This document shows positions 10,301-17,573 of a DNA stretch of 64,000 bases, one piece after another. Source of the stretch: Dietzia sp. NCCP-2495 (GTDB lineage Bacteria; Actinomycetota; Actinomycetes; Mycobacteriales; Mycobacteriaceae); assembly GCF_026011735.1 (NCBI RefSeq), contig NZ_BRVN01000002.1:124001-188000 (forward strand). The letters are read 5' to 3'. Under the pieces are notes generated by a model that worked only from the letters and a program-made list of their open reading frames with translations, was not told where the DNA came from and searched no databases. Positions within the stretch are counted from its first letter, which is position 1. Each line of letters begins with the position of its first letter. A program made the translations under genes and the position numbers.

Positions 10301-11580
10301 GCATTGATGCCGGACATGAAGTCGTCGACCTGCAGCGTCCCAGACTGCACCGCGTCGATGAACGACGCCGCGCCCCGGGTACCGAACAAGCCCTCCGCCA
10401 GGTCGTAGGCAGCGGCACGGTCACCGGCCTCCATGAACCGGTCGATCTCGTTGACCGTGTCGAACAGGGCGTCCTGCGGGTCCTTGCCCGCCTCTGCGAA
10501 CTCGCCCAGTGATCGGGTGAGCCGCTGAATGACCTGATCGCCCTGGATGCCGGCCTTGTCCAGTGAACCGATGAGCGCCGCCGACTCGTCGAAACTGATG
10601 CCGAACTGGCGCAACGCGGCGCCGCCCTTGCCCATGCTGGACGCGAGGGAGTCCACGCCCACGCCGGTCGCCTGCGACACCCGGAACAGGGTGTCCAGCG
10701 CTCCTGACGTGTCCGCCCCGGAGATGCCGAACCCGGTCATCGCGGCAGAGATGTCGTTGATGTTCGGAGCGATGCCGGTGATGTTCTCCAGTTCGAGCAT
10801 CTGCCGCGACACCGTCTCAAGGTCGGTACCGGTCAACCCGAGACGGGTGTTCAGGTCCGCGAGGGTCGAGCCCACCTCGCCCATCGCGTTCGGGACCGTT
10901 CGCATCACCGACAGGGCCGACGCTTCCAGGCCCGCCAGCGCCTCACCCGAGGCGCCCGTACCGACTCGGATGTCGCGGGACATCGAATGGAAATCCGACC
11001 CCAGCGACACCAGGTAGCCAGCGGTGGCGATCGCTGCAGCGCCGACCGCTACGAGACCGACTTCGAGGATCTTCTGCGCCGACTCCAGATCCTTGGTGGC
11101 CTGCTCCGCCTGCTCGGCGGACAGCTTCGACTCACCGACTGCACGGGACTGCTCCCGCGCCGCCTGCTCCGAATCTTTGTGGGCCTGCGCTAGACGCTCC
11201 TGCGCCCCGGTGAGGTTCTTGTCCGCCTGCTCCGCTGCGGTCGTCGCCTCCGCCTGACGACGGCGCTGTGACTCCAGTTGCTCCTCGGCACGGGCAATCT
11301 TCACCGGGTCGCCGGACTCGAGCGCCTTGTTGTACTGCTCCTGCGCGACACGGACCTTGCCGGCGGCGTCAGCAACACGGTTATGTGCCTTCTCCGCCGC
11401 GCTGCTGGCCTTGGTGACTGCGGCCTCCGACTTGGAGATGCCGTCGGCGATCTCCTTGCCGACCTGCTCGCCGACCTTCGCCCCCGCCCCCTTGGTGCCG
11501 GACGCCAGGTTCTTCCCGAAATCCTTCAGAGAGGGGAGTACCGGGACCCAGACCGCATCGTCAGAAGCCACAACGACCAC
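7357..11580 (-). CDS. Tape measure protein with two cell-wall-degrading domains
   Basis: A 1407-residue tail tape measure, the gene that sets tail length. Residues ~20-180 are Ala/Glu/Gln-rich coiled coil, and 460-570 contain hydrophobic segments (VIGLTIVIGSMAAGLALARI; ANIFGLIAGAIVGLIAALTW). Residues ~640-800 are tandem Trp-rich repeats of the form WNxVIKPAWDALGxGIxWVW. Around 990-1045 an LAS/M15-type peptidase motif reads HMAGRAVDFG ... GGHSDHVHWAM. Around 1140-1230 a lytic-transglycosylase/lysozyme-like segment reads NQESGGDPNAIN ... GLMQM. Muralytic domains in tape measures help DNA cross the wall during entry. Two in one protein is notable. The start is a GTG at 11580. Confidence 0.92.
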   Translation of the reverse strand: MVVVASDDAVWVPVLPSLKDFGKNLASGTKGAGAKVGEQVGKEIADGISKSEAAVTKASSAAEKAHNRVADAAGKVRVAQEQYNKALESGDPVKIARAEEQLESQRRRQAEATTAAEQADKNLTGAQERLAQAHKDSEQAAREQSRAVGESKLSAEQAEQATKDLESAQKILEVGLVAVGAAAIATAGYLVSLGSDFHSMSRDIRVGTGASGEALAGLEASALSVMRTVPNAMGEVGSTLADLNTRLGLTGTDLETVSRQMLELENITGIAPNINDISAAMTGFGISGADTSGALDTLFRVSQATGVGVDSLASSMGKGGAALRQFGISFDESAALIGSLDKAGIQGDQVIQRLTRSLGEFAEAGKDPQDALFDTVNEIDRFMEAGDRAAAYDLAEGLFGTRGAASFIDAVQSGTLQVDDFMSGINASDDTILGLADETRTLGEQFDILKNQALVELEPYARAAFDALREGGVWVRDNVIPAIQDLVEWIRENKELVIGLTIVIGSMAAGLALARIGMVAYTVATRAMAVATLLSEKGIRGLNLAMKANIFGLIAGAIVGLIAALTWFFTQTETGKAIWESFTSAMGTAWEWVKGVLLSGWEMIKGAFAAAWAFISPIFEGLKIAFAVVVTAALLWWEGVKLYWGLVADLVVGAWNNVIKPVWDAMQFGLQALGAFFSWVWTALIQPAWNALGAGIQWVWATIINPTWELLKAALGAVGAAFWFYWNNVIKPAWDALGAGINWVWQNVISPAWDALKAALGAVGDFFNWVWNVVIKPAWDALGNGIRWVLDTVVHPAFEGLKTGLGFVRDAFQTAVDFIGQMWDRIKGITAAPIRFVIDTVYNSGIRAVWNKVAGWLGLDELDEMPMPEALGAYARGGVLPGHTPGRDIYNFVDPKTGVRVDLGGGEGIMTTEFVDAVGGPKAIDELNARARKGLPLGHAGHYAAGGVLPGWEKLTTDIQRAMAGSVANAFPNQVITSGTRYQDVGSGFDNHMAGRAVDFGPSGALASWIAREYPDTLELFWDPGPNMKNGAPTGAIGGHSDHVHWAMASMVDPYTGDVISHDGPGGGGGGVSAVRSLVANAFSSIMDPIMGMIPEGPGLFGGVAKGMATKLVDSVKEFLMGQSGGSSPHGDWVGTPGVEQFRSLVERLLAEKGHSQALVGSVLRRMNQESGGDPNAINLWDSNALAGWPTKGLMQMRDDTFLTNADPGYTNIWSPEDNLRSSLNYAMNEYGSISAAYDRAGGYDQGGWLPDDGIGINTSGMPEPVFSHDQWRDLKALIGAVIELTPAIEAWVDEGMVALEEFANGIIPAAQSEIGDGIAEFFGFGGLVTDVNSLMSEVQQAQAPTVGPVAVAEPPTAEAAEASEGAQGAVPLVHIENLHVEDEDAATAVGREVRRAVRSETLVGGW

Positions 11581-11583
11581 CCC

Positions 11584-12009
11584 TCACTTCTTGGATCGGT
11601 GCGGGTGAAGCGAATCCACCCACCGCTCGATGTCCTCATTCGTCAGATCGCCTCGATCGCCGTAATGCGTCGACCCCTCGGCCTTCGCCCACGGATAGTC
11701 GCGCCACTTCGGGAACTTCGGTTTCTTGCCGTCCTTCTGCCAGATCAGGAGCTTGACGATGACCTCGAGGAAGTAGCCGAGGCGCCACAACAGTGCCTCG
11801 GTCCACGTCCACGACTGCCCGTTCATCTGCGCCCTGTGCAGCGCCGAATCCGGCGGGAGTCCGTTGATCAGCGCCACGAGCTTTCGGCCCGTGATCTCGC
11901 CCCGCCAGAACGCCGCGAGGGGATCACCGAGCGACGGATACTCGTGGATCAGCGCTGCTTCGATCGCCTCCGCGTGGCGCGCGAGGACTTCTGGGTAGGG
12001 TCCGTCTGC
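11584..12009 (-). CDS. Tail assembly chaperone, frameshifted extension (GT part)
   Basis: This reading frame is open from just after a stop at 12010-12012 down to 11584 and lies in the -1 frame relative to the upstream chaperone gene. The translation includes YPEVLARHAEAIEAALIHEY, then ALINGLPPDSALHRA, and ends with a very basic tail (SLHPHRSKK). Only a GTG at 11877 could start it independently, well inside the conserved region, so it is best read as the C-terminal part of a G-GT fusion. Tail chaperones upstream of the tape measure are classically made by programmed -1 frameshifting. No perfect X XXY YYZ heptamer is visible; the shift would have to fall between 12009 and 11952. Confidence 0.7.
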   Translation of the reverse strand, partial: ADGPYPEVLARHAEAIEAALIHEYPSLGDPLAAFWRGEITGRKLVALINGLPPDSALHRAQMNGQSWTWTEALLWRLGYFLEVIVKLLIWQKDGKKPKFPKWRDYPWAKAEGSTHYGDRGDLTNEDIERWVDSLHPHRSKK

Positions 12010-12341
12010 TCAACCCACGACTTCACCGCGTCAGTGAGAAGCTCACGCGCCGTGGACGCCGGGTCGGACATGCCCTCGAACAGGGCCAGGTAGTCATCGG
12101 TCTGGTCGTCGAGATACATCTCGATCAGCTCACGAGAGAACTCAGACGGCAGCAGTTCACCGTCCTCAAAGTCGCGCCCGAGCTGCACCAGCTCGTCGCG
12201 CCACGCCTCCGACGCCATCCGCGGGTCACGGACCTGGAACGACTTCTCGTCGTCAACAGGCCAGTCGAAACGGTCCTCGGTGCCGAGCGCCTCCTTGCGG
12301 GTCGCCAGCATCTCGGACAGGGGTGTCACCTTCGCAGCCAT
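11949..12341 (-). CDS. Tail assembly chaperone (G)
   Basis: 130 residues from ATG 12341, which has an excellent Shine-Dalgarno (GGAGGTG, 7 nt spacing); the longer frame to 12371 lacks one. The sequence is acidic: MAAKVTPLSEMLATRKEALG, then FDWPVDDEKSFQVRDPRM and LPSEFSRELIEMYLDDQTDDY. It becomes basic at the end (RRRSKQR). It is a typical actinophage tail assembly chaperone, binding the tape measure before tube polymerisation. A fraction of ribosomes should shift -1 near the end into the 11584-12009 frame. Confidence 0.8.
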   Translation of the reverse strand: MAAKVTPLSEMLATRKEALGTEDRFDWPVDDEKSFQVRDPRMASEAWRDELVQLGRDFEDGELLPSEFSRELIEMYLDDQTDDYLALFEGMSDPASTARELLTDAVKSWVEQTDPTQKSSRATRRRSKQR

Positions 12342-12385
12342 AGCCGCACCTCCACTTTCACGGGCATTCATGGGTATGAAGACGC

Positions 12386-12417
12386 CGGCCGAGAGCTACC
12401 CATGAAACTCTCGGCCG
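12386..12417 (-). terminator. Hairpin downstream of the major tail gene
   Basis: A perfect 10-bp inverted repeat (CGGCCGAGAG at 12386-12395 with CTCTCGGCCG at 12408-12417) and a 12-nt loop lies 43 bp past the major tail protein stop and before the chaperone Shine-Dalgarno. On the minus strand only a weak T-rich tail follows (CGTCTTCAT). It may attenuate transcription or stabilise the abundant major-tail mRNA 3' end. Confidence 0.6.
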
Positions 12418-12459
12418 ACGCCGATCAGGCGCCCACCAGAGGTGGGCGAGGGGAAACGG

Positions 12460-13065
12460 TCAGGGCGTGGGCAGGACCAGCGCGGACGAGCGGCGCTTGA
12501 TCGAGTAGCCCAGCTGGTTGACCTGGCAGGAGATCGAACCCGGCATCTGCACCGAGCCGTCACGGTTGTAGGTGATCGCCCCGGACGGGGTGAACGTGCC
12601 GCGGGGGATGATGATCCGGTCGTGGCCGGTGCCGCCGCCGGACGCGATGTCCAGGCTGTACAGGCGCTCGTCCACCTTCGGCACACCGCCGTCGGTCCAC
12701 TCGTAGTAGGAGTCACCCTCCGTCGGGGTGACGAGCTCGAACGCGTCCTCCGGGATGCCGTAGAACACCGACAGGGTGGAGATCGAGCGGGCCATCATCG
12801 TGAACCCGAACGTGATCGCCCGCGACAGGCGCCACTCCTTCAGGTTCCCGGCCGCCTGCCACACCTGCACGTTCGCCGACTCGTCCTCGAGGGACTCCTC
12901 GATCCCGTCCGTGGACAACCAGCCGAGGTCGACGTACTCCGCCTCGTACGGGTCGAGACCCGTCGGCTCCGCCGTACCCAGAGGCGCGTACGAAACCGCG
13001 CCCTCCTTCGCGAAGTCGACCGCATCCGGGTCGTAGTTGGGGCCGGTCTTGTCAATGTCCGCCAT
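12460..13065 (-). CDS. Major tail (tube) protein
   Basis: A 201-residue protein starting at ATG 13065, with AAGGAGG five bases upstream. It begins MADIDKTGPNYDPDAVDFAK and contains SDV-type tail-tube features: an acidic N-terminus, GWLSTDGIEESLEDES near residue 48, and a beta-rich C-terminus. It sits between the tail terminator and the chaperones, the canonical slot for the tube subunit. A terminator lies upstream and a hairpin downstream, so it may be expressed as its own high-level unit. Confidence 0.85.
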   Translation of the reverse strand: MADIDKTGPNYDPDAVDFAKEGAVSYAPLGTAEPTGLDPYEAEYVDLGWLSTDGIEESLEDESANVQVWQAAGNLKEWRLSRAITFGFTMMARSISTLSVFYGIPEDAFELVTPTEGDSYYEWTDGGVPKVDERLYSLDIASGGGTGHDRIIIPRGTFTPSGAITYNRDGSVQMPGSISCQVNQLGYSIKRRSSALVLPTP

Positions 13066-13085
13066 CACTGCCTCCTTCAGGCATG

Positions 13086-13115
13086 AGAAAAACCCCGCAC
13101 GGTGTGTACGGGGTT
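13086..13115 (-). terminator. Intrinsic terminator upstream of the major tail gene
   Basis: Read on the minus strand, a GC stem (AACCCCG at 13115-13109 pairing with CGGGGTT at 13097-13091) is followed by TTTTTCTC. This is a standard rho-independent terminator. It lies between the tail-terminator gene stop (13136) and the major tail gene start (13065), so head and connector transcripts should partly end here. Confidence 0.75.
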
Positions 13116-13135
13116 CGTGGTTCTAGTTGGGTGGG

Positions 13136-13519
13136 TCAGTTGTCGGAGCGGACACGGAATGTGACCGCAGCTCCTCTGCGCCTGATGCGTTCGTTGTAGT
13201 CCGGGCGGCGCGCGAACACCGGAACCTGCACCGGCGTGAACGGCAGCCCCGGCGCCCCAGATAGGAGCCATTCACGGACCGCCTGAGCCGTGTCGAACGC
13301 CGCATCGAGGGTGGAGGCGTACACGTCGAGGTCTACGTCCACGAGGTCGTACAGGGAGCGGCGTGGCCCGTTCGAGAACCGTTCCGCCTCCTGCGACGGG
13401 AGCTCGGTCACCTGAACGAACGGAGATCCGGCCTCGATGTCGACCGCGTCCACTCCAGACGCCGTCACCGACGGCAACGACACCAGCGCCACCACCAGAT
13501 CGGCTTCGACGTCACGCAC
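13136..13519 (-). CDS. Tail terminator protein
   Basis: A 127-residue protein from GTG 13519, beginning MRDVEADLVVALVSLPSVTA. It has the alternating hydrophobic beta pattern and length of siphoviral tail terminators (tail-completion proteins). VDLDVYASTLDAAFDTAQAVREWLL in the middle is characteristic of the fold: a beta strand followed by a long helix. The position before the major tail protein and after the HK97-gp10-like protein agrees. Confidence 0.72.
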   Translation of the reverse strand: MRDVEADLVVALVSLPSVTASGVDAVDIEAGSPFVQVTELPSQEAERFSNGPRRSLYDLVDVDLDVYASTLDAAFDTAQAVREWLLSGAPGLPFTPVQVPVFARRPDYNERIRRRGAAVTFRVRSDN

Positions 13520-13522
13520 CGC

Positions 13523-13708
13523 TTACGCCTTCTTGCTGTCCGAGTCCGGCTTCGCCGCCGGCTTGCTGGAACGCTTCGGCTCCTCCACACGGACCAGGCC
13601 CTCACGCGCCAGCGACCGGGCCTTCGCCCGAGTGACCTTCTCCGACGTGCCGACCTTCTTCGAATCGCGGTGACTTGCCCACGTCACCGACACCATGTCA
13701 TCTGCCAT
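13523..13708 (-). CDS. Small basic head-tail region protein
   Basis: A 61-residue Lys/Arg/Ser-rich protein beginning MADDMVSVTWASHRDSKKVG. Similar short proteins with a VTRAKARSLAREGLVRV-type segment recur in actinophage head-tail clusters, usually without assigned function. It is packed between two connector genes, with spacers of only 3-4 bp. Confidence 0.6.
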   Translation of the reverse strand: MADDMVSVTWASHRDSKKVGTSEKVTRAKARSLAREGLVRVEEPKRSSKPAAKPDSDSKKA

Positions 13709-13712
13709 CTCG

Positions 13713-13979
13713 CTATACCTCTCTCGCGGCCCGGCCCAAGGCGCGGATCCGTTTCGTTGATTCCGTCCCGTACTCCTCCCAAGGGGAGTCCGACACGACG
13801 TTCACCCTTGAACGACCACCAGGGCGGATACCCGCTTCCACCCGGATCTTCGCTTTCCCGCCCTCCGCGGCGGTGATGGCCCGTGCGCGGGCGGCCAACT
13901 GTTCTGCCACCCGTTTCTCGGCCTGCCTCACCGGCTTGGAGCGGTTGACCTGACGCCAGATCTCGTCGTTGATCGCCAC
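13713..13979 (-). CDS. HK97-gp10-like head-tail protein
   Basis: An 88-residue protein beginning MAINDEIWRQVNRSKPVRQ. It is helix-rich and basic in the N-terminal half, with a beta region after (KAKIRVEAGIRPGGRSRVNVV) and a close DSPWEEYGTEST. This pattern, ending in a W-x-x-Y-GT motif, is that of the HK97 gp10/minor capsid family at the head-tail joint. Size and gene order support it. Confidence 0.65.
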   Translation of the reverse strand: MAINDEIWRQVNRSKPVRQAEKRVAEQLAARARAITAAEGGKAKIRVEAGIRPGGRSRVNVVSDSPWEEYGTESTKRIRALGRAAREV

Positions 13980-13982
13980 GGC

Positions 13983-14342
13983 TTAGTCCTTCACTCGTTG
14001 GAGTTGGACCTCGAGGTGATGGATTCCGTTGATGATCGTGGGGTGGGGAAAACGATGGACGTCGCCATCCACGCTGTATTCATCGCCCGACGCGACCCGG
14101 ATCCGACTCTTTGAGTCCAGTGGCAGATCCCGTCCAGGCGGGGTGATCATCTGCCAACTCGTGATGATTGTCGGGCGCTCCGGCGGGCCCTCCGATGACG
14201 TCGTCGGCTGCACCGAGACCGGGAACTCCACCGGCGTAACCTCCGGGTCGTCCCACGACCACCGGCCGCCGCTGGACGAGTACCTGTCCTCGACCCACGT
14301 CGCCCGAAGTATCTCAATCTCGGTGGTGAACCCCTGACTCAT
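13983..14342 (-). CDS. Head closure (stopper) protein
   Basis: A 119-residue protein whose start ATG (14342) overlaps the TGA of the adaptor gene (ATGA); a longer frame to 14420 would lie within that gene. It begins MSQGFTTEIEILRATWVEDR and shows the small beta-barrel pattern of head-closure proteins: alternating strands, central PTIITSWQMITPPG, and GDEYSVDGDVHRFPHP near the C-terminus. It seals the portal after DNA packaging. Assignment rests on position and style. Confidence 0.68.
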   Translation of the reverse strand: MSQGFTTEIEILRATWVEDRYSSSGGRWSWDDPEVTPVEFPVSVQPTTSSEGPPERPTIITSWQMITPPGRDLPLDSKSRIRVASGDEYSVDGDVHRFPHPTIINGIHHLEVQLQRVKD

Positions 14343-14737
14343 TCCGGCCACCTCTGGGGCTTGGGGAATGTTCCCTTGGGCATCGCCCTCACTGATCCGC
14401 CGAACATCGCCAGATGCCAATCCAGTAGACGGATACCGCCAGCAGCGTCAGCGACCAACGTCCCCGACCCCGCCAGCGAACCGTTACGCCACGAGTAGGA
14501 CTGATGCCCCCGGTACTCGCCGGGGAGTAGCGCGGTCGCGACCATGTCAACCACGACGATCCGAGCGAGTTCGTGCTCTTCCATCGTTGCGATGTGGGTC
14601 TTGACGTTCGTCTCCAATAGCCGCGACGCCACAAGCACGAGCGACTCGGCGCGCTTCTCCTCAGACGGGGTCAGTGGCCGAGGGAACTCGGCGGCCACAT
14701 CACCGACACTCGCGAACGGTTCCTTGACTACCCACAT
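14339..14737 (-). CDS. Head-tail adaptor (gp6/Gp15-like)
   Basis: A 132-residue helical protein beginning MWVVKEPFASVGDVAAEF. It contains the TPSEEKRAESLVLVASRLLE helix and IVVDMVATALL common in phage head-tail adaptors of the Gp19/Gp15/Gp42 type. The C-terminal part (GGIRLLDWHLAMFGG) probably contacts the portal. It follows the capsid-associated genes and overlaps the head-closure gene by 4 bp. Confidence 0.72.
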   Translation of the reverse strand: MWVVKEPFASVGDVAAEFPRPLTPSEEKRAESLVLVASRLLETNVKTHIATMEEHELARIVVVDMVATALLPGEYRGHQSYSWRNGSLAGSGTLVADAAGGIRLLDWHLAMFGGSVRAMPKGTFPKPQRWPE

Positions 14738-14764
14738 AGGGCCCCCTTCCCTAACCGCTCTGCA

Positions 14765-14959
14765 TCACTCGGCGTCGGTCGGCCCAGCCTTGCGGCGGGT
14801 GCGGGGCTTCGATGCCTGGACGGGCTCAGCGGCCCGAGCACGGATCAAACGCTCCGCCTCAGACTCTGACACCTCGACAGTCTCGCCCTGCACCCGCCGC
14901 ACATGCCCGCCGTCCGTGGGCTGGTCCCACCACTGGCAGGTCAACCTCACCGCAGACAT
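14765..14959 (-). CDS. Small head-region protein
   Basis: 64 residues from an ATG (14959) that overlaps the capsid gene stop (ATGA). It begins MSAVRLTCQWWDQPTDGGHV and ends in a basic Lys/Arg tail with KPRTRRK. Its V.V.ESEAERLIRARAAEPV segment resembles the other 61-residue protein at 13523-13708. Function is unknown; a minor connector or capsid-associated role is possible. Confidence 0.6.
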   Translation of the reverse strand: MSAVRLTCQWWDQPTDGGHVRRVQGETVEVSESEAERLIRARAAEPVQASKPRTRRKAGPTDAE

Positions 14960-15882
14960 CAGGAGATGCCGGTGATCCGGAACGCGGCCTTCGGGTTGTC
15001 GACCGCGTACACACGGGATTGGAAGCAATCCGACCGGTACGACATGGTCGGGCCACCACTCGAGTCCGGTCCGCCACCCTCGGCGTAGAGCGGGGTCATC
15101 TGCAGCGGAATCGCATCCGAACGGAAACCGACAGTGCCGGCCTCCATCACGAGGACCTCGGTGGGGTCCATGTAGCGGGACTGCAGCACGTTCAGGCCGA
15201 ACACGGTCTGCGGGAGCTGCCCCGTGTACAGCGGGTTCGCGGACGCCGCGTCACCGATGTACTTCGACTGCACCTTCTCGTTACGAAGGAGGGCGGTCAC
15301 GGCACGCGGGTGCGCGACGATCGTGTCGGGGCTGTACCCGAAGTTGCGGGTGTCGTCGCCGTCCACGTTGGCGCCCTGGATCGCGTCGATCGCGTCGAAC
15401 ACGTCCTTGATCGGATCTCCGGTCGTGCCCCACGTAGCGGAGGCAGCCGCGTCCGGAACGCTGGCGGCGTTGAACGACGCCAGGCCGGCGCGGATCGACG
15501 ACCGCAGGACGTTGTTCTGCAGGGCAGTGATCTGCTGGTTGACCAGGTCGATCTTGTTGAAGTTGCGCATCTCGAACGAGACACGCACCGCCTGCGCGAT
15601 CTTCTGGGCGATGACCGTTCGCACCTTGCCGATGTTGAGATCCGCGACCGGGATCTCGCCGAACTCGGCGACGTTCTCCGCGTCCGAGTTGAGGAAAGGC
15701 GCGGCGGCCTCACGGTAGGCGACGACCCCCTGGTTGGAGCCGCCGTCGCGGAAAACCGCGTCGACCAGGAACGCGCCATCGAGGTTCTGGATGATCCGCT
15801 GGGCGATCCACGTGGGGTCGGCGATCATCGAGTCGACGGTGATCTTGTCGCCGTCGTAGATCGAGGTGATGTTGTTAGCCAT
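14959..15882 (-). CDS. Major capsid protein (HK97 fold)
   Basis: A 307-residue coat protein. It begins MANNITSIYDGDKITVDSMI, with the N-arm and E-loop region containing FGEIPVADLNIGKVRTVIAQ. Then come the spine-helix-like segment FEMRNFNKIDLVNQQITAL and the P-domain ending near PTMSYRSDCFQSRVYAVDN. The length is typical of HK97-fold coats that lack a fused scaffold delta domain. It follows the decoration protein and the ClpP-scaffold protease, the usual order. Confidence 0.85.
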   Translation of the reverse strand: MANNITSIYDGDKITVDSMIADPTWIAQRIIQNLDGAFLVDAVFRDGGSNQGVVAYREAAAPFLNSDAENVAEFGEIPVADLNIGKVRTVIAQKIAQAVRVSFEMRNFNKIDLVNQQITALQNNVLRSSIRAGLASFNAASVPDAAASATWGTTGDPIKDVFDAIDAIQGANVDGDDTRNFGYSPDTIVAHPRAVTALLRNEKVQSKYIGDAASANPLYTGQLPQTVFGLNVLQSRYMDPTEVLVMEAGTVGFRSDAIPLQMTPLYAEGGGPDSSGGPTMSYRSDCFQSRVYAVDNPKAAFRITGIS

Positions 15883-15900
15883 CAGTCACTCCGTTTCGTG

Positions 15901-16308
15901 TCAGGCCGAGGCGGCCGGGTTGGGGCAGGTCAGCAGAACAACCGCCGTCTTGTCCGTGTCGCCAGTGGCCGCACGGACCACAACACCGACAGGGTTAGTG
16001 CCGGTCGCGGACACAGCGCCGCCAGCGGCGGCGTAGACGGTTGCACCGACCGCAGCCTCTCCGTCGAGGCGGAGCGGCAGCGCGGCACCTGCGGAGTGAA
16101 CCGCCACATGCGCCGGCAGACCATGCTGAAGGTCGTTCGGCTCCCGCGGCACATCCGGGGCGCCGGACGTGGCGACTGCACCAAACGGCACGTCAGCAGC
16201 GCCACACGGAGAGACACCACCCGCGGCGAGGGTGACGACAGAGAACTTGGTGACCGCGTCAGCAACCTCGAACGAGATCGGACCGGTCTTGAAGGTGGGA
16301 TTGGACAT
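15901..16308 (-). CDS. Capsid decoration protein
   Basis: A 135-residue Ala/Gly/Val-rich protein beginning MSNPTFKTGPISFEVADAVT. The low aromatic content and repeated AAG/GAV beta strands fit the trimeric head-decoration (DUF2190-like) family that stabilises the shell. It lies between the head protease and the coat gene. Confidence 0.75.
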   Translation of the reverse strand: MSNPTFKTGPISFEVADAVTKFSVVTLAAGGVSPCGAADVPFGAVATSGAPDVPREPNDLQHGLPAHVAVHSAGAALPLRLDGEAAVGATVYAAAGGAVSATGTNPVGVVVRAATGDTDKTAVVLLTCPNPAASA

Positions 16309-16319
16309 CTGGCTTCTCC

Positions 16320-17573
16320 TCAGAGCTTGGGACGTGCGGCGATACCCGCACGATCAGCGGCAGCGGACAGTTCGTTCGAGGTGCCGGTGTCAGCATCGCT
16401 GCCACCGCGGCCGGCCTCTTCGCGAGGGATTCGCCCGGATGCCATCTGGTTGATGCGGGCCTTCGCGTCATCGGGATCACCGAGCACACGAGTCACCCAC
16501 CGGTCCTTCGACGCGGCGGACAGCTTGCCGGCGTCGATGGCGTTCTGCACGAACTCCTCGGCGTCCTCGCGGGTGGTCTTCTCGTCGAACTCGTCGCCCT
16601 TCTCGGCGCGAGCCAGGAGGTCGGCGTAGACCTCTTTGTCGAGGACAACCGTCTCATCGTCCGGCTCGACGGTATTGGCCGGGGCCTCGTCGCCCTGATC
16701 GTCCTCGTCGGGCGTCTCATCCGCTTCATCGGACGGGTCCTCGGCGGGGTCCTCGTCTGCGGCCCGCTCGTTCAGCGCCTCATCCAGAGCCGCCAGAATC
16801 GTGCCCTCGTCAGCGTCAGCGTCGGCGACACCGAGGCGCTGGCGGAGCTCGTTCATGAGATCAGCCATGCTGCTCTCCTTCCTGTTGTCCTCCGCCAGCG
16901 CGGAGGAAGTCTGAACTGCCGGGGCGGGAGCCTCACGGCGCCCGGCGTAGTTGAAAGACGCGAGGTTGAACCTGTTCGTAGACGCGGCAGGGGAGGGGAC
17001 GCCGGACTCGACCCGCTCCACCAGCCCGGCCTCGACCGCCTCCGTCGGGGAGAACCACGTCTCCGCCCGCATCGCCTCACGCCACATGTCCGCCGGAGTG
17101 CCCGCCTTCTCGGCGTAGATCTCAGCGATAAGCATCGTCTCCGCGTCGATACGGTCCGCGATCTCCCGCAGACCCTCGGCGTTGCCGATTCCGACAATCC
17201 ACGCGTCGTGAATCATCATCTCCGACGCGGGACGCATGATGACCTCGTCGCCGGCCATCGCTATGAACGACGCCGCCGACGCTGCCAGCCCCTCCACGAT
17301 GGTCACGATCCGGGCCTTGTGAGAGCGCAGCGAGTTGTAGATCGCCATGCCCTCCCACACCTCGCCGCCCGGGCAGTTGATGAGAAGCCGGATCTCCTCC
17401 GTCTCGTCAGGCAGCGCGTCAAGCGTGTCAACGAACTCCTTCGCAGACACACCGAACGGGCCACCCCACGAGTCGACCGGGTCGTACAAGCGGATCGTCG
17501 CCACCCCGGAATCAGTGACCGTCGCAGTCACTTCGGCCCGCGACCGGTTCGGATCGGTGATGAACGGGTTCAT
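16320..17573 (-). CDS. Head maturation protease (ClpP-type) fused to scaffold
   Basis: A 417-residue protein. Residues ~14-195 are a ClpP/S14 protease fold: LLINCPGG at 63-70, the nucleophile Ser99 in EGLAASAASFIAMAG, and His122 in MMIHDAW. The C-terminal ~190 residues are Asp/Glu-rich and helical (EDPAEDPSDEADETPDEDD), as expected of a scaffold that is degraded during head maturation. INCPGG replaces the usual INSPGG. The gene's start overlaps the portal gene by 4 bp. Confidence 0.9.
   Translation of the reverse strand: MNPFITDPNRSRAEVTATVTDSGVATIRLYDPVDSWGGPFGVSAKEFVDTLDALPDETEEIRLLINCPGGEVWEGMAIYNSLRSHKARIVTIVEGLAASAASFIAMAGDEVIMRPASEMMIHDAWIVGIGNAEGLREIADRIDAETMLIAEIYAEKAGTPADMWREAMRAETWFSPTEAVEAGLVERVESGVPSPAASTNRFNLASFNYAGRREAPAPAVQTSSALAEDNRKESSMADLMNELRQRLGVADADADEGTILAALDEALNERAADEDPAEDPSDEADETPDEDDQGDEAPANTVEPDDETVVLDKEVYADLLARAEKGDEFDEKTTREDAEEFVQNAIDAGKLSAASKDRWVTRVLGDPDDAKARINQMASGRIPREEAGRGGSDADTGTSNELSAAADRAGIAARPKL

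Noticed and set aside
8116-10512. 798-codon open frame on the plus strand opposite the tape measure gene
   Set aside because: The composition (Arg/His/Pro-rich) is that of an antisense frame of a high-GC gene. It opposes a convincing tape-measure protein and has no family features.
14978-15060. Extended N-terminus for the 64-residue head protein (frame to 15028)
   Set aside because: The longer frame lies within the capsid gene; the ATG at 14959 forms the usual ATGA overlap.
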